A model generated the notes under the pieces. The model ran no database searches, was not told the DNA's origin, and saw only the letters and a list, made by a program, of their open reading frames with translations. Below are positions 32,389-39,626 of a stretch of DNA of 39,626 nt, piece after piece; the first letter of the stretch is position 1, and each line of letters opens with the position of its first letter. Location of the stretch: positions 1-39,626 of the forward strand of contig URSO01000013.1 of NCBI GenBank assembly GCA_900550415.1, given 5' to 3'. The position numbers were made by a program, and so were the translations under genes. The DNA is from an uncultured Collinsella sp. Lineage in GTDB: Bacteria > Actinomycetota > Coriobacteriia > Coriobacteriales > Coriobacteriaceae.

Positions 32389-33240
32389 CTAAGCGACGAT
32401 ATTCTTGAACAGGCTGATACGGTGCTCGACAACCTCTTCGACGGCCTTCTGAGCAGGCATAACCATGTTGCGGTTGGAGGCGTTCTCCTTGAGCTCGTCA
32501 TAGCACTGCTTGGAGGTCTTGTTCCAGTTGACGAGCAGATCGGTGCCAACATTGAACTTGCGGATACCCAGGTCGATGACGTGACGGACGTCCTCATCCT
32601 TAACACCGGTGCCGCCATGGATGACCAAGGGGAAGCCGTTCACGGCATCGCGGATCTTCTCGAGCTGATCGAAGGAGATGTTGGTCTTGGACTTGTACTG
32701 ACCATGGTTGGTACCGATAGCGACGGCAAGGGCGTCGATGCCAGTCTTCTCGATGAACTCGACAGCCTGCTCGGGATCGGTGTAGCGCACATCGGCGTCG
32801 GCAACGGCGACGCCATCCTCGGTACCGCCGACGGTGCCAAGCTCGGCCTCGACAGAAGCGCCGTGGGCCTGAGCCATCTCGACGATGCGCTTGGTACCAA
32901 GGATGTTCTCCTTGAAGGGAAGCGCAGAGCCGTCAAACATTACCGAGCTATAGCCGGCCTCGAGAGCCTTGCGGATCTCGTCGAAGTTCTTGGCGTGGTC
33001 GAGGTGGAGGACAACGTTGACGCCGTACTCCTCGGCCATGGACTTGCACACAGCAACCAGGTTGCGGTGGCCAACGTAGCTAGCGGTGCCCTCGGAGGTC
33101 TGGATGATCACGGGAGTGTGCAGGCGAGCCGCGACGCGGATAATCGACGGGCACATCTCGAGGTTATGGGTGTTGAAAGCACCAACGGCCATGTTGAGCT
33201 GGTTGGCCTCTGCCAGGACTTCGCGCAGGGTTACGTACAT
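32389..33240 (-). CDS. Class II (zinc) fructose-bisphosphate-type aldolase
   Basis: 283 residues. Zinc ligands and catalytic residues are placed as in FbaA/GatY/KbaY: HLDHAKN at 79-85 with catalytic Asp81 and Zn-binding His82, AELGTVGGTEDG at 132-143, TNHGQYK with His179 and VIHGGTG with His208. It cleaves a ketose bisphosphate to dihydroxyacetone phosphate and an aldehyde. Fructose- and tagatose-bisphosphate aldolases are hard to separate by eye; first-gene position in a PTS operon suggests a dedicated catabolic enzyme. The AGGAGG site eight bases before ATG directly abuts a long leader hairpin. Confidence 0.92.
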   Translation of the reverse strand: MYVTLREVLAEANQLNMAVGAFNTHNLEMCPSIIRVAARLHTPVIIQTSEGTASYVGHRNLVAVCKSMAEEYGVNVVLHLDHAKNFDEIRKALEAGYSSVMFDGSALPFKENILGTKRIVEMAQAHGASVEAELGTVGGTEDGVAVADADVRYTDPEQAVEFIEKTGIDALAVAIGTNHGQYKSKTNISFDQLEKIRDAVNGFPLVIHGGTGVKDEDVRHVIDLGIRKFNVGTDLLVNWNKTSKQCYDELKENASNRNMVMPAQKAVEEVVEHRISLFKNIVA

Positions 33241-33254
33241 AGTGTTTGCCTCCT

Positions 33255-33323
33255 GTTGTCTCCACTGGATGTATCAAGTGGCGACCGCACAGGGGGTGCC
33301 GGTCGCCGTTCTTGATAGACAAC
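33255..33323 (-). promoter_or_regulatory. Long leader hairpin ending at the ribosome site of the aldolase operon
   Basis: Three nested helices: GTTGTCT/AGACAAC (33255-33261 with 33317-33323), ATCAAG/CTTGAT (33273-33278 with 33311-33316) and GGCGACCG/CGGTCGCC (33280-33287 with 33300-33307). In the minus-strand message the structure ends and AGGAGG follows at once, then ATG. It may protect the 5' end or gate translation. Confidence 0.65.
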
Positions 33324-33338
33324 TAGGTTATCACAAAC

Positions 33339-33421
33339 GTCCGTATATTCGGTTGTCCGTATGATATTTTGTTTGGTGTGTCCCGATTTGACCGTTCACC
33401 TGAATTTTCCGACCGTTTACC
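33339..33421 (-). promoter_or_regulatory. Promoter region of the aldolase-PTS operon with two sets of tandem repeats
   Basis: GTCCGTAT occurs at 33339-33346 and again at 33355-33362, a 16-base period. Further upstream GACCGTTCACC (33390-33400) and GACCGTTTACC (33411-33421) repeat with a 21-base period, two helical turns. They look like binding sites of two regulators, the distal set in activator position. A -10-like GATAAC is near 33327-33332. Confidence 0.5.
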
Positions 33422-33422
33422 C

Positions 33423-33459
33423 GTAAAAACAGGGCGCCCGCAACCCATGCGGACGCCCT
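33423..33459 (-). terminator. Terminator-like hairpin with no obvious gene
   Basis: AGGGCG-CCGC (33431-33441) pairs with GCGG-CGCCCT (33449-33459); the minus-strand tail is GTTTTTACGG. It would stop leftward transcription, but the gene to the right runs rightward. It may insulate the operon promoter. The rest of 33460-33656 carries a GGCAAA/TTTGCC repeat (33544-33568) and the nuclease promoter (TAGACT at 33618-33623). Confidence 0.55.
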
Positions 33460-33656
33460 TGTCTGTCAGCTGCTCTCAACCAAAACGGAGTGCAAGCTCA
33501 ACCGGCTCGACTCCACCTCGATCTAGCCATACGTCAAATATGAGGCAAATGAATCGGTAGCGTTTGCCCCAAAATCTTGAGTATTTGTTCGACAGAACGG
33601 CCCCTGCCGGCTCCTGCTAGACTGGTAGATTCCCAACCGTCCATCCAGGAGCCTCA

Positions 33657-34640
33657 ATGTCGCGCAAGTCCGCCTACAAGCAAGTACTTTCCATCGGCAC
33701 CGCCGTGGTGCTGGGATTTGCGCTGTTTACAGGATCGCTCGATGGGGCGCCCAAGCTGCTGTCGCCGCAAAGCGATGAGCAGGCGGCAGCCCTGGCCGAG
33801 AAACAAAACGAGAGCCCTAGCCGCACCGACGACGAGGCGGACCTGGTCGCCCGGCTTGAATCGGGAACGGCAAGCTCCACGGATTCCGAAGGCGGCCAAG
33901 ACACTGGTGATGGCTCCGAATCGGGTGCGGCCGCCAACGGCGACAACATCCCCGCAGACAGTGCCGTCACCCCCATCGATGAGGTCGAAAATCCCGATTT
34001 CGACCGCGCGCGCGGCGTATACCTCACCAGCATTCCCGACTACGCCGGCAACCCCTACGTCGCTCTTCGCGCCGATGGCACGCATCCACTCGGCACGCCG
34101 TCGTTCACGCTCGATGAATACGAACGGGCCACCGAAGAGGGCTGCTTTAAGAAGTTCTCAAAGCTCGACAGCTTGGGCCGCACCCGCAAGGCGCTCGCCT
34201 GCATAGGGCCCGAGTCGCTCGGCCAAGGCAAACGCGGCGATATCTCGCGCATCCACCCCGCCGGATGGCACCAGCAGCGCTACGACTTTATCCCAGGCCA
34301 GAGCCTCTATAACCGCTGCCACCTTATCGCCTGGTCGCTCTGCGGCGAAAACGCCAACCGACGGAATCTCCTCACCGGCACGCGCTATCTCAACGAGACG
34401 GGCATGTTGCCGTTTGAGGAGCAGATTCTCGGCTACATCCGCGACACAGGCAACCACGTGCTCTACCGCGTCACGCCCATGTACAGCGAAGAGGAACTCG
34501 TCTGCCGCGGCGTCCGCCTCGAGGCGCAATCGGTCGAGGATCACGGCAAGGCGCTCTGCTTCCATGTATATTGCTACAACCTGCAGCCGCATGTGCAGAT
34601 CGACTACGCCACCGGCCGCAACCAGGCCTCGGGGGACTAG
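33657..34640 (+). CDS. Exported DNA/RNA non-specific endonuclease (EndA/NucA type)
   Basis: 327 residues. An N-terminal hydrophobic segment (about 9-28, after SRKSAYK) acts as signal or anchor. Residues 35-110 are a low-complexity linker of Ser, Glu, Asp, Gly and Ala. The beta-beta-alpha-metal nuclease domain follows: YNRCHLIAWSLCGENANRRNLLTGTRYLNETGM carries the catalytic His and metal Asn, as in streptococcal EndA and other DNA-entry nucleases, where the motif reads DRxH or NRxH. Likely roles are nutrient scavenging, breaking extracellular DNA or DNA uptake. ATG follows AGGAGCC. Monocistronic. Confidence 0.88.
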   Translation: MSRKSAYKQVLSIGTAVVLGFALFTGSLDGAPKLLSPQSDEQAAALAEKQNESPSRTDDEADLVARLESGTASSTDSEGGQDTGDGSESGAAANGDNIPADSAVTPIDEVENPDFDRARGVYLTSIPDYAGNPYVALRADGTHPLGTPSFTLDEYERATEEGCFKKFSKLDSLGRTRKALACIGPESLGQGKRGDISRIHPAGWHQQRYDFIPGQSLYNRCHLIAWSLCGENANRRNLLTGTRYLNETGMLPFEEQILGYIRDTGNHVLYRVTPMYSEEELVCRGVRLEAQSVEDHGKALCFHVYCYNLQPHVQIDYATGRNQASGD

Positions 34641-34680
34641 CCCTAACCCGACAAGAACCGATTTGCATCCCCCAGGGATC

Positions 34681-34716
34681 AAAAAGGGCCGCCCCGGATT
34701 CCCCAGAGCGGCCCTT
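34681..34716 (-). terminator. Bidirectional terminator between nuclease and EF-G-like gene
   Basis: AGGGCCGC (34685-34692) pairs with GCGGCCCT (34708-34715). The minus-strand tail is TTTTTGATCC, so it mainly serves the EF-G-like gene. Confidence 0.75.
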
Positions 34717-34750
34717 GCATCGGCACGTATGTTACAGGCAACGCCCCACG

Positions 34751-36826
34751 CTACTTGGCGCGGCCCTCCTCATAGCGCTCGACCAGCTTGGCCTGAACGT
34801 CATAAGGCACCTGCTCATAGCCCGCAGATTTCATGGTAAAGTCGCCCGTGCCGCGCGTGATAGAGCGCAGACGCGTCGAGTAATCCGTCAGTTCGGCGAG
34901 AGGCGCCTGGGCGATGACCACGGTATCGCCGCGCTCATCGGTCTCCATACCCGTCACGCGACCGCGCGAGGCCGAGATGTCGCCCATCACGGCGCCGGCG
35001 TAGCTCTCGGGAATAGTCACCGTGATTTCCTCGATGGGCTCCAGCACCACCGGGTCGGCATCGGCACATGCCTTGCGCAGGCCGATGCGAGCCGCCGCGC
35101 GGAACGCCATCTCGTTGGAGTCGACGCTGTGATACGAGCCGTCGTACACAGCCACGCGAATACCCGTGAGCGGGTAGCCGGCAATGATGCCGTCCTTCAT
35201 GGTCTCCTGGACGCCCTTGTCCACGGCGGGGATGAGCGAGCGCGGAATACGGCCACCTACGACCTCGTCCACAAACTCATAGCCATCGCTCGTGCCGTCG
35301 GGCCCAATGAGCGGCTCAACGCGCAGCCAGCAGTCGCCATACTGACCGGCACCGCCAGTCTGCTTCTTGTGGCGACCCTGGGCACTCGCCGTGCGGCGGA
35401 TGGTCTCGCGATATGGAATGCGGATCGGCACGCTTTTGGCCACGACCTTGGTGCGATCCTCCAAACGGTTGAGCAGCACCGAAACCTGCGCCTCACCCAC
35501 GGCGGAGATGATAGTCTGGCCCGTCTCCTCGTCACGATCGATGCTCATGGTCGGATCGGCCTTGCACGCCTTCTCGATAAACGTGTAGAGCTTCTCCTCG
35601 TCACCGCGGTTCTCGGCCTCGATGGCAATGCGGTACTGCGAGTTGGGGAACTTAAACGCCGCCGCCTCGACCTTACCGGTAATGGAGAGCGTGTCACCCG
35701 TCTCTGCCGCCAACTTGGGCGCCACGATAATGTCGCCGGCATAGGCGTGACCGACCTCGGTCATGTCGCGGCCGCACATCACATACAGGTGAGCCAGACG
35801 ATCGCTCTTGCGGGTACGCGCGTTGATCAGCTCAAGGCCCGGCTCAAGCGTGCCCGTCAGCACCTTGATAAAGCTGATGCGACCCTGCTGCGGATCGGCC
35901 AGTGTCTTAAACACAAACGCCACCGGGCGGTCATCGTCACTCGAGATCTTAATCGAATCACCGTCGATGAGCGGCATCTCGCCGTAGTCGGTCGGCGCTG
36001 GGAAGTATGTCGCGATGTCGTCCATCAGCGAGTTGACACCCTGCTCCTTAATGCAATCGCCCGCAAAGACCGGCACAAAGATGCGCTCAGCGATTGCCTT
36101 CGACAGTAGGCCTTCAAGCTCCTCCTGCGTCAGCGTCTCCTCGCCTTCCAGGTACTTCATCATCAGCTCGTCGTCAGCCTCAGCCACCAGCTCGCACAGA
36201 TGGTCATGGGCCTCCTCGGCCTGGGCACGATACTCCTCGGGAATCTCCGACTCAACGGCTTCGGTGCCGTTGCAATGGCGCGCCTTCATGCGCACCAGGT
36301 CGATGATGCCGTCAAAGTCCTCGCCCTCGCCCCAGGGAAGGGTCACGGCGCCCAAGCGCGTGCCAAAGCGCTCCTGCAGCAGGTCCATGGTGGTCGTAAA
36401 GCTGGCCTCGGAGCGCGACAGACGGTTCACGAACACCGCACGCGCCAGGCGCAGATCCTCCGCCGCATACCAAAGCTTGACGGTCGTGGGCTGCGGGCCG
36501 GCCTCGGCGTCGACCACAAACAGAGCCGTCTCGCAGACGCTCATCGCAGCAAAGGCGTCGCCGATAAAATCGGGGTAGCACGGAGCATCGAGCACGTTGA
36601 TACGCGCGCCCTTCCAGTCGATCGGCGCAATGGTCGTCGAGATGGAAAATGCACGCTTGACCTCTTCGGGGTCATAGTCGAGCGTGGGCTTGGTGCCGTC
36701 GTGGCCGCCCAGGCGGGCGGTCTTGCCGGAAAGGTGGAGCATGGCCTCGGCGAGTGAAGTCTTGCCCACCCCGCCTTGGCCTACGAGCACCACGTTCCTT
36801 ACGTTACCGGTCTTGGGAGCACCCAT
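34751..36826 (-). CDS. Elongation factor G-like protein (EF-G2 family)
   Basis: 691 residues with the five-domain EF-G plan. G1 is GQGGVGKTS at 16-24, unlike the GHVDHGKT of true EF-G. The G3 region reads LDAPCYPDF instead of DTPGHxDF, so the His used in GTP hydrolysis is a Tyr. The G4 region reads VNRLSR in place of NKxD, losing the Asp that reads guanine. Domains II to V are well kept (GGAGQYGDCWLRVEPL, the ending VMGDISASRGRVTGM). Actinobacteria often carry such a second EF-G without translocation activity; a ribosome-associated regulatory role is inferred. AGGAGGT precedes ATG 36826. The 36827-37136 interval holds no gene except a possible 18-codon sORF on the plus strand. Confidence 0.88.
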   Translation of the reverse strand: MGAPKTGNVRNVVLVGQGGVGKTSLAEAMLHLSGKTARLGGHDGTKPTLDYDPEEVKRAFSISTTIAPIDWKGARINVLDAPCYPDFIGDAFAAMSVCETALFVVDAEAGPQPTTVKLWYAAEDLRLARAVFVNRLSRSEASFTTTMDLLQERFGTRLGAVTLPWGEGEDFDGIIDLVRMKARHCNGTEAVESEIPEEYRAQAEEAHDHLCELVAEADDELMMKYLEGEETLTQEELEGLLSKAIAERIFVPVFAGDCIKEQGVNSLMDDIATYFPAPTDYGEMPLIDGDSIKISSDDDRPVAFVFKTLADPQQGRISFIKVLTGTLEPGLELINARTRKSDRLAHLYVMCGRDMTEVGHAYAGDIIVAPKLAAETGDTLSITGKVEAAAFKFPNSQYRIAIEAENRGDEEKLYTFIEKACKADPTMSIDRDEETGQTIISAVGEAQVSVLLNRLEDRTKVVAKSVPIRIPYRETIRRTASAQGRHKKQTGGAGQYGDCWLRVEPLIGPDGTSDGYEFVDEVVGGRIPRSLIPAVDKGVQETMKDGIIAGYPLTGIRVAVYDGSYHSVDSNEMAFRAAARIGLRKACADADPVVLEPIEEITVTIPESYAGAVMGDISASRGRVTGMETDERGDTVVIAQAPLAELTDYSTRLRSITRGTGDFTMKSAGYEQVPYDVQAKLVERYEEGRAK

Positions 36827-37062
36827 GATGACCTCCTTGCAGGGCCGCGCGCAATGCGCGACGCCAACGGGGAGAGTTCGCGGTCGGTGCCGTCCCGGGA
36901 GCAGCATGGTCGGCAGCCGAGCCGACTCACCCTCCAAATGTCCTATGCCACCACCCTACCCTCACAGGTGACTGTCCATGCACACCTTTCGGCGCACGTA
37001 TGGATACGGGCGGCGAGAGGAAGGAGAACGCATGCGAGGCGATTATTGGACCCCGTCGATGC

Positions 37063-37103
37063 AAATAAAATGCCACCCCAGGCCGTAAGACCTGTGGCGG
37101 CAT
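37063..37103 (-). terminator. Rho-independent terminator of the amino-acid ABC operon
   Basis: ATGCC-CCCAGG (37070-37082) pairs with CCTG-GGCAT (37091-37103); the minus-strand tail is TTTTATTTGC. A 17-bp palindrome, CTCAATTAATAATTGAG, lies just before it at 37107-37123. Confidence 0.8.
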
Positions 37104-37136
37104 CACCTCAATTAATAATTGAGTAAATAGCTGAGC

Positions 37137-37901
37137 CTACCCCTCGATACGGCTCAAGAACTCACGGGTACGCTGCTCGCGAGGATGGTCGATGACCTGC
37201 TCGGCAGGACCTTCCTCGACAATACGACCACCGTCCATAAAGACCACGCGGTCGGCAACATCGCGCGCAAACTGCATCGCGTGGGTCACGATTACCATCG
37301 TCATATTCTGCGCCGCCAGGTCCTTAATGACACGCAGCACCTCGGCCGTCAGCTCGGGATCGAGCGCCGAGGTCGGCTCGTCAAAGAATAAGATTTCCGG
37401 ATCGAGCGCCAGGGCGCGGGCAATACTCACGCGCTGCTGCTGACCGCCCGAAAGCTCACACGGCACCTTGCTCTCGTTGCCCGTCAGCCCCATTTGCGCA
37501 ATCAGCTCGTGAGCGCGGGCTTCCGCCTGCTCGCGCGGACGCTTAAGCACGCGAATCGGCGCATCGGTGATGTTTTTCATCACGGTATAGTGCGGGAACA
37601 GATTGTAGTTCTGGAACACCAGACCAAAACGCGAACGCGCTTGCTTGGGAACATCTCCCTTCGCATAGACCGCGCCCGATCCCGCATCTGTCGCAACCGC
37701 AAGGTCGCCAAACGAAAGCGAGCCGCCATCGAGCGTCTCGAGCAGCGTGGCGCAGCGCAGCAGCGTGGACTTACCGCCGCCCGAAGGCCCGATAATCGCC
37801 ACGACCTCGCCGCGCTTGACCTCGAGCGAAATATCTTTGAGCACCTCATTGCCACCAAACGCCTTGCGCGCGCTTTCGATTTTCATCACTGAGTTAGTCA
37901 T
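37137..37901 (-). CDS. Polar amino-acid ABC transporter, ATP-binding protein
   Basis: 254 residues. Walker A GPSGGGKST, Q-loop FQNYNLFPHYTVMKNI, signature LSGGQQQR, Walker B ILFFDEPTSALDPE and switch His in VTHAMQFAR: the GlnQ/HisP class. It powers the permease encoded just upstream. ATG at 37901 overlaps the permease stop by eight bases; ATG at 37886 is an alternative. Neither has a separate ribosome site, so coupling is likely. Confidence 0.94.
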   Translation of the reverse strand: MTNSVMKIESARKAFGGNEVLKDISLEVKRGEVVAIIGPSGGGKSTLLRCATLLETLDGGSLSFGDLAVATDAGSGAVYAKGDVPKQARSRFGLVFQNYNLFPHYTVMKNITDAPIRVLKRPREQAEARAHELIAQMGLTGNESKVPCELSGGQQQRVSIARALALDPEILFFDEPTSALDPELTAEVLRVIKDLAAQNMTMVIVTHAMQFARDVADRVVFMDGGRIVEEGPAEQVIDHPREQRTREFLSRIEG

Positions 37902-38547
37902 GATAATAGTCCAGCTTCTTTTCGGCGGCACCCAGCAGCATCTCGACCACAAAGTTAAAGACCCAGTAAATCAGCGCCGCAATCGCAAACGGCACCATGC
38001 TCACTTGCGAGGCAACCAGCGCCTTGGCTGTCGAGAACATCTCGCCCACGCCAATGGCAAACGCCAGCGACGTGTCCTTGACCAGCGTGATGATCTCGTT
38101 GCCCATCGCCGGCAGAATACGCTTGGCGACCTGCGGCATCACGATATACAGAAACGTCTGCACGCGCGAATAGCCCAGCACCTCGGCTGCCTCGTATTGA
38201 CCGCGCGGAATGGACTGCAGACCCGAGCGATAGATCTCGGCAAAGTAACCAGCGTAGTTGATGATGAACGCTACGACGCACGCCGTCCACTTGGAATCGG
38301 GCGTGAGCGAAATGCCAAACACGTAGTACGGGGCAAAGTAGATGGCAAACATCTGCAGCATGAGCGGCGTGCCGCGCATCACCGAAATATAGATGCGCGC
38401 GATCCAGCGAAGTGGCGCGATTTTACTCATGCGCATGAACGCCACGGGGATTCCCAGTGGAATCGACCCGAGCAGCGTCAGCACAAACAGCTGCAAACTG
38501 ACCAAGAATCCCTGGCCAAGCATCTGCATCATGACCTGAATAGACAT
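37894..38547 (-). CDS. Polar amino-acid ABC transporter, permease
   Basis: 217 residues with about five membrane helices. The family motif YISVMRGTPLMLQMFAIYF and the cytoplasmic coupling loop YFAEIYRSGLQSIPRGQYEAAEVLGYS (EAA motif) are clear. HisM/GlnP family. Only one permease gene is present, so it probably forms a homodimer. ATG at 38547 shares a base with the TAA stop of the binding-protein gene. Confidence 0.94.
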   Translation of the reverse strand: MSIQVMMQMLGQGFLVSLQLFVLTLLGSIPLGIPVAFMRMSKIAPLRWIARIYISVMRGTPLMLQMFAIYFAPYYVFGISLTPDSKWTACVVAFIINYAGYFAEIYRSGLQSIPRGQYEAAEVLGYSRVQTFLYIVMPQVAKRILPAMGNEIITLVKDTSLAFAIGVGEMFSTAKALVASQVSMVPFAIAALIYWVFNFVVEMLLGAAEKKLDYYHD

Positions 38548-39407
38548 TACTTGAGCACCCAATTATCGAAAGATAGACCATAGCTTGAATACTTGTCGCA
38601 CAGGTCCTTGACCGTGCCGTCCTCGTAGAGCGCCTTGAGCGACTCGGTCACGGCGTCGGCCGACTTGGTGTCGCCCTTCTTAAAGCCGACGGCGTAGTGC
38701 TCGCTGGACAGCGGCTTGTCGAGCTGCGTATAGGCATCGGGCTTGGCGGCAAGCTGATACTGGGCAATCGAAAGGTCGCAAGCCACGGCATCGACCGCGC
38801 CGCTCTCGAGCTGCATAAAGGCCGTGTTGTACTCGCCGATGGTATCGAGCGTGGCAAACGTCGCGGCCAGATCCTTCTGGTCGCCCTCGAGCACATCCTG
38901 CGCAGCGGAATCGGTCTGAGTGATCACGGTCTTGCCAGCGAGATCGTCCCAGCTCTTGATACCCGCGTCCTTCTTGACCACCAACACCTGCTCGTTGAGC
39001 ATATACGGCTCGGAGAACGTGTAGTCGTCCTCGCGGCCCTCCATGGTAAAGCCGTTCCAGATGCAGTTGATGGCGCCGGAGTTGAGCAGCGTGTCCTTGG
39101 CATCCCAATCGATGGCCTCGTAATCGACATCCCAGCCCTGCTTATCGGCAACGGCCTTGGCAAGGTCAAGGTCAAAGCCCGTGTACTCGCCGTCATCGCC
39201 CACAAAGCCGTACGGAGGGTAGGACTTGTCAAAGCCCACCACGAGCTTCTTGGACTCCGCGGCGCCCTTCACATCCTTGGCCGCGGCAGAACCAGCAGCG
39301 GAGCCCTTGCCAGCACCACCGCCGCAGCCGACAAGACCAAGGCCAAGCACCGTGGCGAGCGAGCCGGCTAGACCAACAAACTGACGACGAGACATATCGG
39401 TATTCAT
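38547..39407 (-). CDS. Polar amino-acid ABC transporter, substrate-binding lipoprotein
   Basis: 286 residues. The N-terminus has a twin-arginine-like MSRRQFVGLAG and a lipobox LVGC with Cys28, followed by a Gly/Ala/Ser linker, so it is probably a Tat- or Sec-exported lipoprotein held at the outer face of the membrane. The SBP_bac_3 domain starts at about 55: LVVGFDKSYPPYGFVGDDGEYTGFDLDLAKAVAD, then FTMEGREDDYTFSEPYM and the hinge GKTVITQTDSAAQDVL. The amino acid cannot be fixed from sequence; cystine, glutamine or arginine types are possible. GGGGGAA lies just before ATG 39407. First gene of a three-gene operon. Confidence 0.94.
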   Translation of the reverse strand: MNTDMSRRQFVGLAGSLATVLGLGLVGCGGGAGKGSAAGSAAAKDVKGAAESKKLVVGFDKSYPPYGFVGDDGEYTGFDLDLAKAVADKQGWDVDYEAIDWDAKDTLLNSGAINCIWNGFTMEGREDDYTFSEPYMLNEQVLVVKKDAGIKSWDDLAGKTVITQTDSAAQDVLEGDQKDLAATFATLDTIGEYNTAFMQLESGAVDAVACDLSIAQYQLAAKPDAYTQLDKPLSSEHYAVGFKKGDTKSADAVTESLKALYEDGTVKDLCDKYSSYGLSFDNWVLK

Positions 39408-39425
39408 GGTATTCCCCCTCGATAG

Positions 39426-39479
39426 CACTTTAGTTAGGTAAAGTGAGTCATGTAACGTTCAGAATCATACACTTTAGTG
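39426..39479 (-). promoter_or_regulatory. CACTTTA repeats upstream of the amino-acid ABC operon
   Basis: CACTTTA (39426-39432) and TAAAGTG (39439-39445) form a perfect 7-bp inverted repeat; a further near-palindrome CACTTTAGTG lies at 39470-39479. A TATGAT -10-like box on the minus strand is between them (39462-39467). Likely operator of an amino-acid-responsive regulator. Confidence 0.5.
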
Positions 39480-39516
39480 AAATGGAGTACAAGGGAGGGC
39501 TTGCCCGGCGCGGGCG

Positions 39517-39626
39517 GGGAGCGGCGCGTAATTAAGTTTCCTGCTCTACAGTCCTGCGCAAGACGGAATGCACGCATGGAGCACCCGGCTGGGTGGCGCC
39601 CGGCGCGGAGTTTAATTTGCTGCTCT
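39517..39626. repeat. Tandem repeat, 79-bp period, cut by the window end
   Basis: GGCGCG...TTAA...CTGCTCT occurs at about 39523-39547 and again at 39602-39626, with the two CTGCTCT ends exactly 79 bases apart. The two copies are diverged in the middle. More units may continue beyond the window. No gene is seen in 39480-39626. Confidence 0.5.

Noticed and set aside
34571..36109. 512-codon frame opposite the EF-G-like gene
   Set aside because: Mirror frame, no recognisable domain, starts inside the nuclease gene.

Overview
The window looks like chromosomal DNA from a high-GC, Gram-positive gut anaerobe of the Coriobacteriia, most likely Collinsella or a close relative. I infer this from overall gene content and style: a serine O-acetyltransferase with a short N-terminus, an actinobacterial EF-G2-like GTPase, LarE, many PTS genes, a Tat/lipoprotein amino-acid binding protein, strong GGAGG-type ribosome sites, TATACT/TACAAT-like -10 boxes and many GC-rich hairpins. 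No database was searched, so the genus is an inference. No phage, insertion sequence with transposase, CRISPR array or rRNA was seen.

Layout. 1-531 holds no gene but a dense set of inverted repeats. 532-3804 carries a TadA-glycerate kinase fusion, a tRNA-Ser(UGA), a TetR regulator and LemA. 3805-4282 is non-coding with a 201-bp element bounded by inverted repeats. 4283-7200 carries ilvE, a DedA membrane protein and cysE. 7312-11550 is a MarR-controlled heterodimeric ABC exporter operon. 11733-16987 has two small proteins of unknown function, a nitroreductase, a degenerate sigma-54-activator-like regulator, a YeiH-family exporter and a divergent GntR/FCD regulator. 17102-23713 carries glmS, a LacI regulator, an AT-richer AAA/DUF4143 ATPase, a HAD phosphatase and larE, with three near-identical 53-bp palindromic repeats between genes.

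The most coherent block is 23856-33240, about 9.4 kb, all on the minus strand: class II aldolase, UlaA-type PTS IIA, IIB and IIC, a small TPR-like protein, a P-loop kinase fused to deoxyribose-phosphate aldolase, a GntR/UTRA regulator, a transaldolase, a chimeric remnant joining a fructose-PTS IIB to a transaldolase tail, split transketolase and a fructose-type PTS IIA. Together they suggest uptake and phosphorylation of a sugar or polyol, aldol cleavage, and rearrangement through pentose phosphates. The substrate cannot be read from the sequence. The promoter of this block has two sets of tandem repeats and a long 5' leader hairpin ending right at the ribosome site.

33657-39407 carries a secreted DNA/RNA nuclease, an EF-G-like protein with an altered guanine-specificity motif, and a polar amino-acid ABC importer (ATPase, permease, lipoprotein). 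The right edge enters a tandem repeat with a 79-bp period. The items most worth follow-up are the two enzyme fusions, the PTS-transaldolase chimera and its surrounding pathway, the leader and operators of the aldolase operon, and the families of small palindromic repeats.
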